Source: Porodaedalea pini (lineage: Eukaryota; Basidiomycota; Agaricomycetes; Hymenochaetales; Hymenochaetaceae). Taken from it: a stretch of 64,000 nucleotides of DNA. The notes under the pieces were generated by a model. That model saw only the letters and a program-made list of their open reading frames with translations, was not told the origin of the DNA and ran no database searches. The stretch spans positions 241,981-305,980 of the forward strand of contig NBAY01000054.1 of the NCBI GenBank assembly GCA_002794775.1. The letters are read 5' to 3'. Every line of letters starts with the position of its first letter. Within the stretch, counting starts at the first letter, position 1. Shown here in pieces: positions 11,940-22,369 of this stretch. Both the position numbers and the translations under genes were made by a program.

Positions 11940-12420
11940 CTGCCATAGGGGATGCGACACTACTAACGGCCTTTGTATGCCCATGCCCGATGTTCATCCC
12001 TGCTGCCCCTGAACACCATAAGTGTTTCCCATGCCCACTCCCGCAGTGGCAATTGACGGTGACAACATCCATACCTGAAGTATACAAGAGTGCACTCGGC
12101 GCCCTATGGATGCTTGGGCTCGTGCTACGTGGGGTGGACAGCACAAACTTCAGATTTGATCAGCTCTCCTTGCACTCACACTCTGCCACAGTTGTAAGGC
12201 ACAATGATTCATGGCTAGTTGTTGATGCAACGCTGCGCTCTATGCTCTGAACAGATGCACCAGATGAACTAGATGAGGGGACAACCATGTTTCTGTGAGC
12301 AAGGTTCTTGCTCATCATATTTTTATCCTTCATCCCAATGCTCATGACAGGCAGGTCATCCGCATGCTTCAGAGCAATCCAAACTCCATCGATGCAGTTT
12401 AGTGAGGTTGATATGAACGA
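11940..12420 (-). pseudogene. Ser/Thr-rich fragment, copy 1
   Basis: The minus strand reads STPRSTSPSIHRAPSALLYT and SVASTTSHESLCLTTVAECE. It is clearly the decayed counterpart of the Ser/Arg-rich sequence at 31600-31900. Where copy 2 has arginine, this copy often has histidine, cysteine or leucine, as expected if CGN codons have lost their CpG. No domain is recognised in either copy. Confidence 0.6.
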
Positions 12421-12643
12421 TTCCGAATGACTTACTCTTTTGGAAGTATTTCTCAATGGTTACCTTCCCCAACTCCTCGCTGTGGGATGTCATCTTCTTT
12501 GCAGTTGCAGAACCAAAGCTCTTGATGCTGCTGTGCTTTCGGTACCCAAGATAGTTTGTTGTCACCCTCATTTTTCTGAAGAACTTCTGAAGATGCACCG
12601 CTCCTTGTGACTGACAGAGGAACTCAAGCATCGCATCGCTCAA
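12421..12643 (-). pseudogene. Argonaute fragment (PAZ-proximal region)
   Basis: The minus strand encodes FFRKMRVTTNYLGYRK followed by IKSFGSATAKKM and ELGKVTIEKYFQKS. This resembles the linker-PAZ segment of eukaryotic Argonaute (V.V.T..LGYRK, then GK.VTVEQYF.....). Only about 70 codons are present, without the PIWI domain, so it cannot act in RNA interference. It abuts the RPB1 fragment directly on one side and the Ser-rich fragment on the other. The match is by recall of family motifs, so confidence is moderate. Confidence 0.6.
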
Positions 12644-14035
12644 GTGCCAGGCGACTGAAGATGAAGACCCGACACAATTTCCTTGTTAGAGATGGCAAAG
12701 AATGCATCAGCAAACTCCTTATCCTCCTCAATGATCATTGTACTTGGATCAGGATTGTAGTAGATCTCGACCACCGCTGTAACGGTATGCAGCGATGTGT
12801 ATGCAAGTTCTGTTTGCACTGACTTGGCCCTTGTGTTGACGGCAGCAATTTCTGGGTCCAGGTAAACTGTGAGCGATGGAGTCTTGATATTCACAGCAAT
12901 GTTATGATTTCTTTAAGACACAGCACACCGAGCATGACACTTTTACTCAAAACACCAGCGTAATAGAAGACATTTAGCATCATCTGCGTCACTGGCTCAC
13001 CGATCGACTGGGCAGCAAGTGTGCCGCACATCTCACCCAGATGAGTGACCGACTGGTTGAACTTTGTCTCCACCTCACCCAAGACCCAGTCAAATGCTTC
13101 TCTGTTGAGATGGAACTCCTCTAGGACTGGACGTGCGGTAAAAGTCACCTGAAGGTGCATGCGGAATGCAACAGAAGCATTCTCGGCAGCCTCCTTTATT
13201 AAAAGATCATCACTGCGCACAATGATGAGGCGGTCTGCCAGTTGCTGCACCTGCTCAATGATGTAAACCGGCTCCAGATCACTCAGTTTTCTGTGGTCGA
13301 TAAGGAAAATCTACATTGCGTTCTGCACAATGTCGTTCAGGTTGACAGGAAGATAGTGGGCAGCGGAATTGTCACAGCCCGGGAAATGAATTCACGGAGC
13401 AATTTATGATTCTCATGAAGACGGTTATATTCCTCGTCAAGTTTTTGCTGGAGCTCGAGGGATGAGTCATCAATACTGACTTGCAAAACACCAGGAAGAA
13501 ACTCGCGATCATTGATACCGAATGATTTGATCGTTTGCCGTTTGTTTGCCATTCAATAAAAGCACTGTCCATACCATCCTCACCATACACGAATTGAATC
13601 AGGTCACCCAGTGAGTTTCGTACAGTCCCATCATAGCAGACAGCCACGTCTTTGAGTGCCCTTACAACTTGAAGTCGACGCTGAATGTAACCAGTCTTGG
13701 CCGTCTTAACAGCGGTATCGATCAAACCTTCACGACCAGCCATAGCGTGGAAGAAAAACTCTTGAGGAGTTAATCCACAAAGATACAAGTTCTCAACAAA
13801 ACCGCACGCCTCTGGGCTGAAGTCGTCTTTTGTAAAGCGAGGTAGTGTGCAATGCCTGAAGCCAAATGGGATTCGCTTCCCTTCCATGGACTGCTGACCA
13901 ACACAGACAGACATCAGCAAGATGTTAATGAACAAACCCTTCAAACTCGCGACAATCATCTGTTTGACATTGTTGTCTTCCTTCAGGTTCTTCTGTGCAT
14001 ATTGACTCATCATTGGCTTCCCCGGCCTTGTCTTC
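12640..14035 (-). pseudogene. RPB1: RNA polymerase II largest subunit fragment, copy 1
   Basis: On the minus strand from 14035 downward come [37 protein letters not shown] and [20 protein letters not shown] (bridge-helix/trigger region). These are followed by [77 protein letters not shown] and NIKTPSLTVYLDPEIA. These are universally conserved RPB1 blocks in the right order, broken by stops and frameshifts. The N-terminal third, the active-site NADFDGD block and the C-terminal repeats are absent. It joins a PRP8 fragment upstream and an Argonaute fragment downstream, so it is part of a mosaic and not a decaying locus in place. Confidence 0.9.
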
Positions 14036-14292
14036 AGCTCGTTGAAAACAAAGCACTTGAGTAGCTTCTGGTACGACACATGGACCTTTACAGGCTGGTT
14101 TGGTGGACAGTACTCCAAGTACCGGTTCTTCACCAGTGGTACATCTTGCATGCGGCGCAAGTGTCCTGAGTGGCGACTGCAAGGCGCCGGTGCCCATAAG
14201 GCAATACTGTACACAGTGCTCTCGTTCTCCAAAGCCTTATCCGAGAGGAATGGTTCGACCTCATCTGGTAGCTCAAATTCATCCTCGTCCAT
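14036..14292 (-). pseudogene. PRP8: PRP8 N-terminal fragment
   Basis: The minus strand encodes [38 protein letters not shown] and [17 protein letters not shown], a highly conserved stretch near the N-terminus of the spliceosomal protein PRP8. It runs straight into RPB1 sequence near 14035 ([11 protein letters not shown], then YAQKNLKED) without a stop, giving a chimeric open frame. A separate, later part of PRP8 lies upstream at 14685-16405. Confidence 0.85.
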
Positions 14293-14669
14293 CTGTCAGC
14301 AACGGACGGTCTATTTGCCACGCCATTGGGCATGGCGCGTTGAAAAGATGGTGAGCGAGGGCTATTCCCAATGCCTTGATTTTGCAAAGTTGTGAGTACA
14401 AAGGGTTGCAGGTACAGCTGTGGAGGTTGCTGATGTAGGTGGGCATGAGGATGAGGACCAGGACCAGCTGGTCTGGGCGTGTTTTGGGATTGTGCAAGCA
14501 GCACAGTAGGAGATAAGGTGTTCGAGCACATTGGCAGTGAAGCCATGCTCTTGGGAAAGGAAGTATTTACAGGTGAAGAGGGTTTTACGCTGCTTTCACC
14601 GCCACGGAAGAATGCAGAGACATCGACCTTAGGCTTGAGCGGCACTGTAGCGGGCATCATGTTTGCCAT
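14293..14669 (-). other. Pro/Ser/His-rich open stretch of unknown origin
   Basis: The minus-strand frame from 14669 encodes [20 protein letters not shown] followed by proline-, serine- and histidine-rich sequence. I recognise no family. It fills the junction between two PRP8 fragments and may be a piece of a third captured gene or untranslated sequence. Confidence 0.3.
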
Positions 14670-14684
14670 TGATGCTGCAGAATC

Positions 14685-16405
14685 TGAATTTTGTTCTCAG
14701 CCTTCACCAAAGCATCAAGCAGCTCATCCATGTGGATGACGGCCTCTCGATAGTAAGTCATCAGACTGATGATCGCAGTGTTCTATTTGTTGACAATCTT
14801 GGAAAAGGTGGTAGAGCCTGAGCTCATGAGGACCTGGCGGATACGGTTGTTAAACTGTTGAACACTTATGAAATTCTTCAGCATTACATATTCCATAGAA
14901 GCTTTAATATTCTTACCTTTGTCGGAGATGCGGAGGAAGGCTTGTGCAGTACGCTCCTTCAACTGCTCGTTGGTCAAGTTCCACACCCCGTCCTTGAGTG
15001 ACAACTGCTCTCCACTCATCATCTGGATCTTTGGCAGAATGCGCACCTCAAAGCCGCTCATCGAGAAGAGTAGCTGAGGGTTGTTTTTGAGTAGACACTA
15101 ACAAATGTGTCCTCCCATTCAATCGTCGTCAAAGAACGAGGCAGGCTCTGCTTCATGTTCCAGAACACAGCTCGACCTAGATTGATGTCGTGCTTCATCA
15201 GGCGCATATGGCAATCCCACGGCCAGTCATGGGGAACCCACCATTTCACTTGCACGTTGCAGTTCAACCTTTTCGTAGACCTTCAAAAGTACGGTCTCCA
15301 TCATCACTACGCATTCACCATTGCTTGTCTCCCAGATATGTCCGTCAAGTTATTGATACCCTGGCACCCTTGTACACCAGAAGGGGAGGAGGTTCGGTGT
15401 CCACGCTTGTCAGCCTCAAAGAATAAGAACTGGTCAAAATATGTGTCTGTAATCTTCTCAACGGGTTCGATGTTGTAGCAAGGAATGAGTTTGCCATATG
15501 TGTCAAAGAACTCGATGCCTGCCTCTTTGAAGGCTCGCTAAGTGAGCAAGAGATGCTTGATCCTAGACAGACCTGCACGTGAATCAATTAGCTACACCCT
15601 ACGACCAATTAGAAAAAAAAACATACATTCATGTGGATTGACATACGCCTGCTCAATGAGAGCAAGCTCCTCATGCTGATTGGTTAAGATGACCTTTGAC
15701 GCTGTACGCGTCATGCTTGTATGAAAGGGGACTATATGGAAACATCAGTGAGAGCTACTGAAAGACGTATTTAATTGAATCTTATGAGAATGGGATGGGA
15801 GCAAATTTCCGACTCTCAAGCCAGTGGACCATCAATGTGTAGATCGCAACGGCCTCCTCAGCACTAACGTAAGGACCATCTTTGAGGTAAGCATGCCGAC
15901 GCTCCTGCTCAGCTTTCAAGTACAGTCGAGTAAGATGTCCCAAGTTCTTCTTGACCACAGCCTTGTCAACAGTCGCACCATGCCTGATACGCTCGCGATC
16001 ATAGTGCGAAATCAAGCACCACCAGTCCGCCTTGCTCTTGATGTACCACAAGATGGTGTTCTCAATTGCAGTCGGCATGCCCGGGACCTTCCATGGAGCT
16101 ATAGAATAAGGCTTAGTACGCAAAGTCCAGATTCAACCAAACAACATACTGTTTGCTTTTCCAGCAGCGCCACGCTTCTGACAAGTGCTGCAAGATAGTC
16201 TTTACTTTGTTCTACTTGATCGACTTCAGCATCATATCAAGAATATTGTGCATCATGGCAGCATGTAATTCCAAGTCATAGTGCGATTCGACATGCTGCT
16301 TCGTGACCGTCTTTGCAATGCCCTTGCTGTTGCAACCCTCAAACTGACACGCAAGCAAGTTTCTGAGCCAGTGCTCAAGCAGTGGTACAATTCCACGCAT
16401 GAAGA
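14685..16405 (-). pseudogene. PRP8: PRP8 central fragment, copy 1
   Basis: Read downward from 16405: [39 protein letters not shown], an intron (GTATGT donor, CTATAG acceptor), [72 protein letters not shown] in altered form, [20 protein letters not shown] and [16 protein letters not shown], ending near AENKIQ. This is the PRP8 region before and within the reverse-transcriptase-like core. Retained introns show DNA-level copying. Compared with copy 2 (26831-29110), many arginines have become Cys or His. Both copies stop at the same PRP8 position, marked by TCTGAATTTTGTTCTCAGCC on the plus strand. Confidence 0.92.
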
Positions 16406-16514
16406 AGTGATAAGCATGCTTCCCCGACGTATGCACGTACAGGTGAAGAGGAAAGAGGACGCATCTAACAAGTGAGCTCAAAGTGATCGACACAGTACGA
16501 GTCTGAGTCAACTC

Positions 16515-16765
16515 TTGACGTGCCCACTTGCTTTCACACAATCACCACCACCACTGCTAACAACTGCTGCTGCATCTCTCTCCACCATGCTTGCTCGTGT
16601 TCTCAAAAATCTTGAGCTGTGGGCTATAATGAATCAAGGCACAAACTGCTGGCTTCAAAAGCCTCTTAAAGACGACAAGAAAGTGATGACTGTCCAGGAA
16701 AGGTGCGAGGTCTCTTCGCCACTTCAACATGGCAGTGTAACTGATAGTGGCTCATCTACTTGTAG
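16515..16765 (+). other. Possible short coding fragment of unknown family
   Basis: A plus-strand frame contains MLARVLKNLELWAIMNQGTN and WLQKPLKDDKKVMTVQERCE. It looks like genuine protein, but I cannot assign it. It runs into the 15-bp repeats and probably represents another captured fragment between the PRP8 mosaic and the Helitron. Confidence 0.3.
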
Positions 16766-16858
16766 GTTTGACCTTGAATGGTCTGACCCTGGAAGGTCCT
16801 GCCCTGGAAGGTATTGCCCTGGAAGGCTTAACCCTGGAAGGTTTGACCCTGGAAGGTC
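16766..16858 (+). repeat. Tandem 15-bp repeat encoding PGR units
   Basis: About six diverged copies of a 15-bp unit with core CCCTGGAAGGT occur in a row. In the frame open from 16515 they give repeated x-x-PGR pentapeptides. The array sits at the left side of the Helitron and could mark its junction or be a chance minisatellite. Confidence 0.65.
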
Positions 16859-16929
16859 AAAAAAAACATATATGAATGCCCAGAAAGGCTTGACTCTAGT
16901 AGTTCATACAAATCAGAGAACCCATGTTG

Positions 16930-18604
16930 TTGCAAAAAAGAGAATATTTTAAGTAGTTCTGTAATTAGATCTGAGTTTTCCGACATAAAAGGTATACAAT
17001 TTGAAGGTGCTAGAACATCCAGCTCATCAACATTTACTCTTGCTGATCTGATACCCTTTATAATCTCTTCATACCATTCTCATGAGAAGTTGCAATCAGA
17101 CTATTCTAAGCAGTCAAGATTTATATTTGATCACTGTATATACTCAGAGAACTCTACTTCAATTAGGCAGAATTCTATAGTATGTAGTTTACCCTGCAAT
17201 GAACTGATTCATAAACTCAATGGCAAGGCTCTGAGAGACATATGTAATAGGCTCGTATATATAGTATGAGCAAAACTTCTGTTGAAAATCTATGTTCATC
17301 TCTCTTGTTACACCATAATATATATCTAATTCTGATGCTTTCATTGTTTTCTCTTTGAAGCCATCAAATCTCAAGAAGACAATATCAATAAAAACAGCAT
17401 CCAACTTGCAATATAATAACAAGGATAGTTTTCCACCTAATCCTCCCTCAAAATCTTTACTTGAAAAAATTGTCAATGAATGGTGCAAAGATACTAATAC
17501 TGATCAAATTTCAGAGGCAGGTTGTGCAGTATGTGGTCAGCTTACAGCCTTTTCATAAGTCCTGCGACACGTGCATGTCACGTGAAATGAGCCGCGTCAG
17601 AGCCAAAGTGTCGAAAAATTAGAATGAATGCCTATTTTCTCTGTGAATTCTGCACAGTACCTGCTCATTAGGTACTCAAAAAAAAGGCACGGTTCTCAGG
17701 AGAAGAAATATGTAAAATAGGGAGCAATAAATTGATTGTGTAGGCGGGTGGAGATCAAACAAGTGCAGCTGGTCTGTTCTCTCACCCATTTCCACCGAGA
17801 TTCAAAAATTATGGCTCCCTAAATCTACCTATAAAATTCTTTCCTGTGTCTGTAAATTAAGTATATGACTATACCAACATCTCCTGCAAGTTTGAAGCCA
17901 ATCCATTCAGTATTCATGGTCCAGCAGCAACATTTGTGTTCCACTTCAAGCTCTTTCCACCCTCCTTTTCTTACAACAGGTCTTGCAGAGTAGAACACAA
18001 ATGTTGCTGCTGGACATGAATACTGAATGGATTGGCTTCAAACTTTCAGGAGCTGTTGGTATAATCATATACTTAATTTACAGACACAGGGAAGAATTTT
18101 ATAGGTAGATTTAGGGGAGCCATAATTTTTGAATCTCAGTGGAAATGTATGAGAGAACAGACTGGCTGCACTTGTTTGATCTCTACCCACCTACACAATC
18201 AATGTATTGCTCCATATTTTACATATTTCTGCTCCTGAGAACCGTGCCTTTTTTTTGAGTACTTAACGAGCAGGTACTGTGCAGAATTTACAGAGAAAAT
18301 CAACATTTACTCTAATTTTTCGACATTTTGGCTCTGACGCGGCTCACTTCACATGACATGCACGTGTCGCAGGACTTATGAAAATGGCTGTAAAAACAGG
18401 AAAGAATTACAAGATATTAAAGAAATTGGGTAACATTTAGATATATTAGATCCTAATATCTCACAGATTCATGAAGTCAGTCATATTGAAAGATCTAAAA
18501 GTAATGATTTAATCTCTGAGGTCCAGGGTCCTATTATAGATAGAAGCTGTCACTTTGCCTGTACTGCCTGTTCAATTAAACTTTTAAAAGGAGAAATTCC
18601 TACA
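16930..18604 (+). pseudogene. Helitron N-terminal coding region, interrupted
   Basis: Plus-strand segments include CNELIHKLNGKALRDICNRL near 17200, then EAGCAVCGQLTA just before foldback element 2. After the insertion come NRKELQDIKEIG, a TAA stop near 18429, LDILDPNISQIHEV, SCHFACTACSIKLLKGEIP and MALANGTWIGEVP. The CAVCG...CTAC cysteines followed by ALANG.W.GEVP match the N-terminal extension (DUF6570-like) seen in basidiomycete Helitron Rep proteins. Removing the foldback with one TA rejoins the frame across the insertion. The true start codon is not identified. Confidence 0.6.
17543..18392. mobile_element. Foldback element 2 (TA target)
   Basis: This 850-bp hairpin element begins TACAGCC and ends GGCTGTA. 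Its arms of about 400 bp surround a loop near 17965. It is non-coding and inserted in the Helitron N-terminal coding region. Arm sequence is near-identical in kind to foldback 1, with scattered substitutions, so insertion dates differ. Confidence 0.88.
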
Positions 18605-21600
18605 ATGGCACTTGCTAATGGTACATGGATTGGTGAAGTTCCAGTAGAACTACAAGATCTAACATATACTGAAAAGATTCTTATTTCTCGTGTCAGACAT
18701 AATAGATTTGTTGCTAGAACTTTTGCTGGAACCAGTAAAATGAGAGCAAATATTGTATCATTTGAGACACCTATTCCTAAAGTATATGATGTCCTCCCTC
18801 CTCCAAAGGAAGAATTTCAGGAAGTGCTTGCCTATATACACACTGGACCATCTAGACCAACAAAGGATGAGCTCAAATATATACCTCTACTTGTTAGAAG
18901 ATACAAAGTGACTTCTGCACTAGAATGGCTAAAGCTCAATCATATAGACTATCAAGATCTTGAAATTTCTTATAGAAATATTGCCAGTTATGCAGATGGT
19001 GAGATTCCATGCTCAATTGAATATGTCAGTCAATCTGATGGCTCAAATTTAAATCCAGAGTCAACTGCTGCAAATGAAGCAGAGATTGAAGAGGGAGTAA
19101 CTTCTGGAGAGTGTCCATTTATTGTACATGGAATCACTAGTGAAGATATTACAGGCAAAAAATCAAAGGAACTAGCAGCTCTTTCTTTACAAGCACTTAT
19201 TCAAGGAAACACTAAGAGTGTAATGGCTGTTGGAAGGTCTGAGAATCTACAGAGTATATACAACAACCCACAACTCTATCCTAAGATGTTTCCATGGTTA
19301 TTTCCTTATGGCCTAGGTGGTGTTTGCAATACTAGAGGCAAGATAAAGATGGTTTCTGCAGCTCAGTGGAAGAAATGGCTTCTTATGTATCATGATAAAA
19401 GGTTTCAGCTTGATCAACACTTTGTCCTAGCTGCATTTAATCAAGAACAAATTAAGCAAGCTACCACTGGAGGTTTCTTAATGACTAAGAGAAAAAACTT
19501 TCAGAATATTGTTGACAAAGTTTTGAAAATTGATATACATACTCTACAGCAGCTTTCTGCAAGATTAAGTGCAGGAGAACATGTCACACCTGAGTCAGAA
19601 GAGGAAAAAGAGTGTTTTGAGTTACTTAACAATCTTGATCATGCTGCATATAAAGTAGATGGGTCTTTGACATCCAAAAGACATATGAGGAATGAAATTT
19701 GGTCTCTAATGTATCAAGAAGGTGCACCAAACTGGTTCATTACATTGTCACCTGCAGATATAAAGCATCCTATCTGTTTATATTTTGCTGATACAAATGA
19801 AGAGTTTAAGCCTGAGATAAAGACAGATGATAAGAGAATGAGACTTATAGCTAATAATCCTGTTGCTGGAAGCCGCTTCTTTCATATGGTAGTTAGTCTA
19901 TTTATAAAACATATACTGGGTTTAGATACTGATCATGATGGTTTATATGGAAAGACAGCAGCATACTATGGCACTGTTGAACAGCAAGGACGTTTGACAC
20001 TTCATTTACATCTTCTACTCTGGATTAAAGGCTCACCAAGTCTTAGAGAAATTAGAGACAGAATGACAGAACAGTCTGAGTTTCAGAGAGAACTTATTGC
20101 ATATCTTGAGTCATGTCATACAGGTGATTTCTTAACAGGCACAAAAGATGAAATAATAGAGACTGTTCAGCAAGCTTCTCAAGATACTTTTTACTATGAT
20201 CCTACTCAAGTTTTACCTGAGCCTGTACCTCAAAACTGCAATGAGAATTGTCAAGTCTGTTCTGCTTGTAATCAGAATTCAAGTTGGTGGGATAAATTTA
20301 AGTATATAGTTGATGATATTTTATTAAAATCAAATACTCATAGATGCAGGAGAGGAAAGTGTATTGATAATGATAAACACAAGAGATGTAAAGCTCGTTT
20401 TCCAAGAGAGCTCAGTGAAGAAACTAAAGCTGATTTAAATACTGGTGCAGTAAAATTCAAGAAGACTGAGCCATGGATTAATACTTTCACACCTATATTG
20501 TCATATCTTCTGCGTTGTAATCATGACGTCACCTGTCTTCAATCAAGCACAGCAGTTAAAGCAATTACATGTTATGTGACTGATTATATTACTAAGCCCT
20601 CACTTAAAAGTCATATAATATTTGATGTAGTAAAGGGTGTGTTTGAGAGACAAAGAGAGTATATTCAAGGTGATGCTAACTCTGCAGAGAAAGGAAGAAA
20701 AATTATTACTCAGATGGTCAACTCAATATCTGCAAATCTTGAAATAGGTGCTCCTATGGCTTCTCACTATCTTCTTGGAAATCCAGATCATTATACAAGT
20801 CATAAATTTGTTACTTTCTACTGGCGTCCTTATGTTGCATTTACAAAGTCCTTTTTTGAAGCTGAGTCCCATGTACCTAAAGATCCAGATTCTATAGAGA
20901 ATCCTGACAATGAAAATGTAAGTCTTATAAGAAGAGGTGATGTAATTCATGGATATTCTTACATTGCAGACTATATCTGTAGACCACCTATTTATAATAA
21001 TATTTCTTTATATGACTGGATCAGACTTGCTCACAAAGCTAAGTTACAAAAGTCAAGTCAAATCAAACCAAATCAAAGCTTTATAAGTAATGTATCTATT
21101 ATGGACATCAATGAAGACCTTTCAAATGATGAGCTTGGAGATTATGAAGTTGATGATGATCAATATGATAGGCATTTTTCTAGAACTGCATCTACTATTT
21201 CTGATCAACCAGATGAAGCTGATGATGAACTTGATATACTTGATAAAGAAGAGGATGAGCCTGCAACAACAAGAACTGCATCAATTCACAAGTTTACAGA
21301 TGATCATCCACAGTATACTTCTCATGGTGTCAGTCTATCTAATGAGAAAGATGCACTAGTACCTAATTTTATAGGAGGTATCCCAAGACCAGACAAAGGA
21401 GACAGAGAATACTATTGTGTAACTATGCTCACTTTCTTTAAACCCTGGAGACAAGCTTCTGATCTCAAAGATTATAATTCAACTTGGGATGATATCTTTG
21501 AGAATTATTCTTTCTCAGATGCTCACAAGAAGATTATCCATAACTTTAATGTCAAGCATGAGTGTCAAGATGCAAGAGATGATTATAGTCTCCAAAGAAA

Positions 21601-21778
21601 GCTTGATAATATGGAATCAACTCCTGTATGGGACAATGAAGGTGCTTTGGAAGAGCTTGACTTACAGGATCATATAGATGAAATCATCAATAATAAAGAC
21701 CTTAAAAATCCTAGTAGTACTGACTTCTTTTCTGAAGATTCAATAAACTTGTTTCATCATTCAGAGCAAACATCTTAA
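18605..21778 (+). CDS. Helitron Rep domain protein, partial
   Basis: The open frame has 1057 codons; the ATG at 18605 is internal to the original protein (ALANG.W.GEVP belongs to the upstream domain). A Helitron-like N domain follows (FPWLFPYGLGGVCNT at about 236-250). The nuclease has the HUH-type motif TLHLHLLLW with His467 and His469, and the paired catalytic tyrosines Tyr657 and Tyr661 in CYVTDYITKP. CxxC pairs near 540-550 (NCQVCSACN) suggest zinc binding. Rep nicks and joins the transposon strand during rolling-circle transposition. The frame ends at TAA 21776, and the helicase continues in another frame six bases later, so a frameshift has split the Rep-helicase fusion. Motifs look intact. 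Confidence 0.9.
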   Translation: MALANGTWIGEVPVELQDLTYTEKILISRVRHNRFVARTFAGTSKMRANIVSFETPIPKVYDVLPPPKEEFQEVLAYIHTGPSRPTKDELKYIPLLVRRYKVTSALEWLKLNHIDYQDLEISYRNIASYADGEIPCSIEYVSQSDGSNLNPESTAANEAEIEEGVTSGECPFIVHGITSEDITGKKSKELAALSLQALIQGNTKSVMAVGRSENLQSIYNNPQLYPKMFPWLFPYGLGGVCNTRGKIKMVSAAQWKKWLLMYHDKRFQLDQHFVLAAFNQEQIKQATTGGFLMTKRKNFQNIVDKVLKIDIHTLQQLSARLSAGEHVTPESEEEKECFELLNNLDHAAYKVDGSLTSKRHMRNEIWSLMYQEGAPNWFITLSPADIKHPICLYFADTNEEFKPEIKTDDKRMRLIANNPVAGSRFFHMVVSLFIKHILGLDTDHDGLYGKTAAYYGTVEQQGRLTLHLHLLLWIKGSPSLREIRDRMTEQSEFQRELIAYLESCHTGDFLTGTKDEIIETVQQASQDTFYYDPTQVLPEPVPQNCNENCQVCSACNQNSSWWDKFKYIVDDILLKSNTHRCRRGKCIDNDKHKRCKARFPRELSEETKADLNTGAVKFKKTEPWINTFTPILSYLLRCNHDVTCLQSSTAVKAITCYVTDYITKPSLKSHIIFDVVKGVFERQREYIQGDANSAEKGRKIITQMVNSISANLEIGAPMASHYLLGNPDHYTSHKFVTFYWRPYVAFTKSFFEAESHVPKDPDSIENPDNENVSLIRRGDVIHGYSYIADYICRPPIYNNISLYDWIRLAHKAKLQKSSQIKPNQSFISNVSIMDINEDLSNDELGDYEVDDDQYDRHFSRTASTISDQPDEADDELDILDKEEDEPATTRTASIHKFTDDHPQYTSHGVSLSNEKDALVPNFIGGIPRPDKGDREYYCVTMLTFFKPWRQASDLKDYNSTWDDIFENYSFSDAHKKIIHNFNVKHECQDARDDYSLQRKLDNMESTPVWDNEGALEELDLQDHIDEIINNKDLKNPSSTDFFSEDSINLFHHSEQTS

Positions 21779-21783
21779 GACAG

Positions 21784-22369
21784 ATGGAGTCTGTGATTCA
21801 AAGTTCTGGTTGGAATGATACTCCAAAAGATGGTATAGTGCCTTTACAGCATCCAGATATATATCATATTCCTAAAGCATCTAGATCTCAATGGACTGCA
21901 TTACTTAAGAATATGAGAGAAAAGATACTTCATGATAGGAGAGAAGCTATACCCTGTAAAGAAAATAACAATAATAATAATCATGTTCAAGTAAAAAATG
22001 ATGTAAGAATTTTAGATGCATCATATCTTACTGACAATCCACTAAGAGTTAAAGATGTAGATAAGAACTTCATATTTGATGTTATTAGTTCTTTCTCACT
22101 GAATAGTGAACAAGAGCAAGCTTTTAGAATAATTAGCAATCATGCTTGTACAGACAAACCTGAACAGCTCAAGTTTTATCTTGGAGGAATGGGTAGAACA
22201 GGAAAATCTCAGGTTATTAAGGCACTCATTGAACTCTTTAAACTGAGAGGTGAATCAAATAGATTTGTTGTTGTTGCTCCTACTGGAAGTGCAGCTGCTT
22301 TGCTAGGTGGATCTACTTATCACTCTCTGCTAGAATTTAGAGAAGTATCAGATGAGAAAGGAAGTGATT
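21784..22369 (+). pseudogene. Helitron PIF1-like helicase, 5' part
   Basis: This continues the Rep protein after a frameshift. It includes SLNSEQEQAFRIISNHA (helicase Q-motif region) and the Walker A region YLGGMGRTGKS at about codons 132-142. The usual G-G-T-G-K-S has become G-R-T-G-K-S at codon 138 (AGA where GGA is expected, a G-to-A change). VVVAPTGSAAALLGGSTYHS is motif Ia. The frame is cut by foldback element A at 22370; the exon resumes at 24068 in the correct frame if the insert and one TA are removed. PIF1-like helicases unwind DNA 5' to 3' and drive Helitron strand displacement. Confidence 0.88.

Noticed and set aside
12421..12643. An RNA-interference gene
   Set aside because: Only a fragment of about 70 codons next to the PAZ domain is present, with RPB1 and Ser-rich fragments fused on either side.
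17189..17488. Minus-strand frame of 99 codons
   Set aside because: It is the shadow of the plus-strand Helitron N-terminal region, which carries the recognisable sequence continuing to CAVCGQL.
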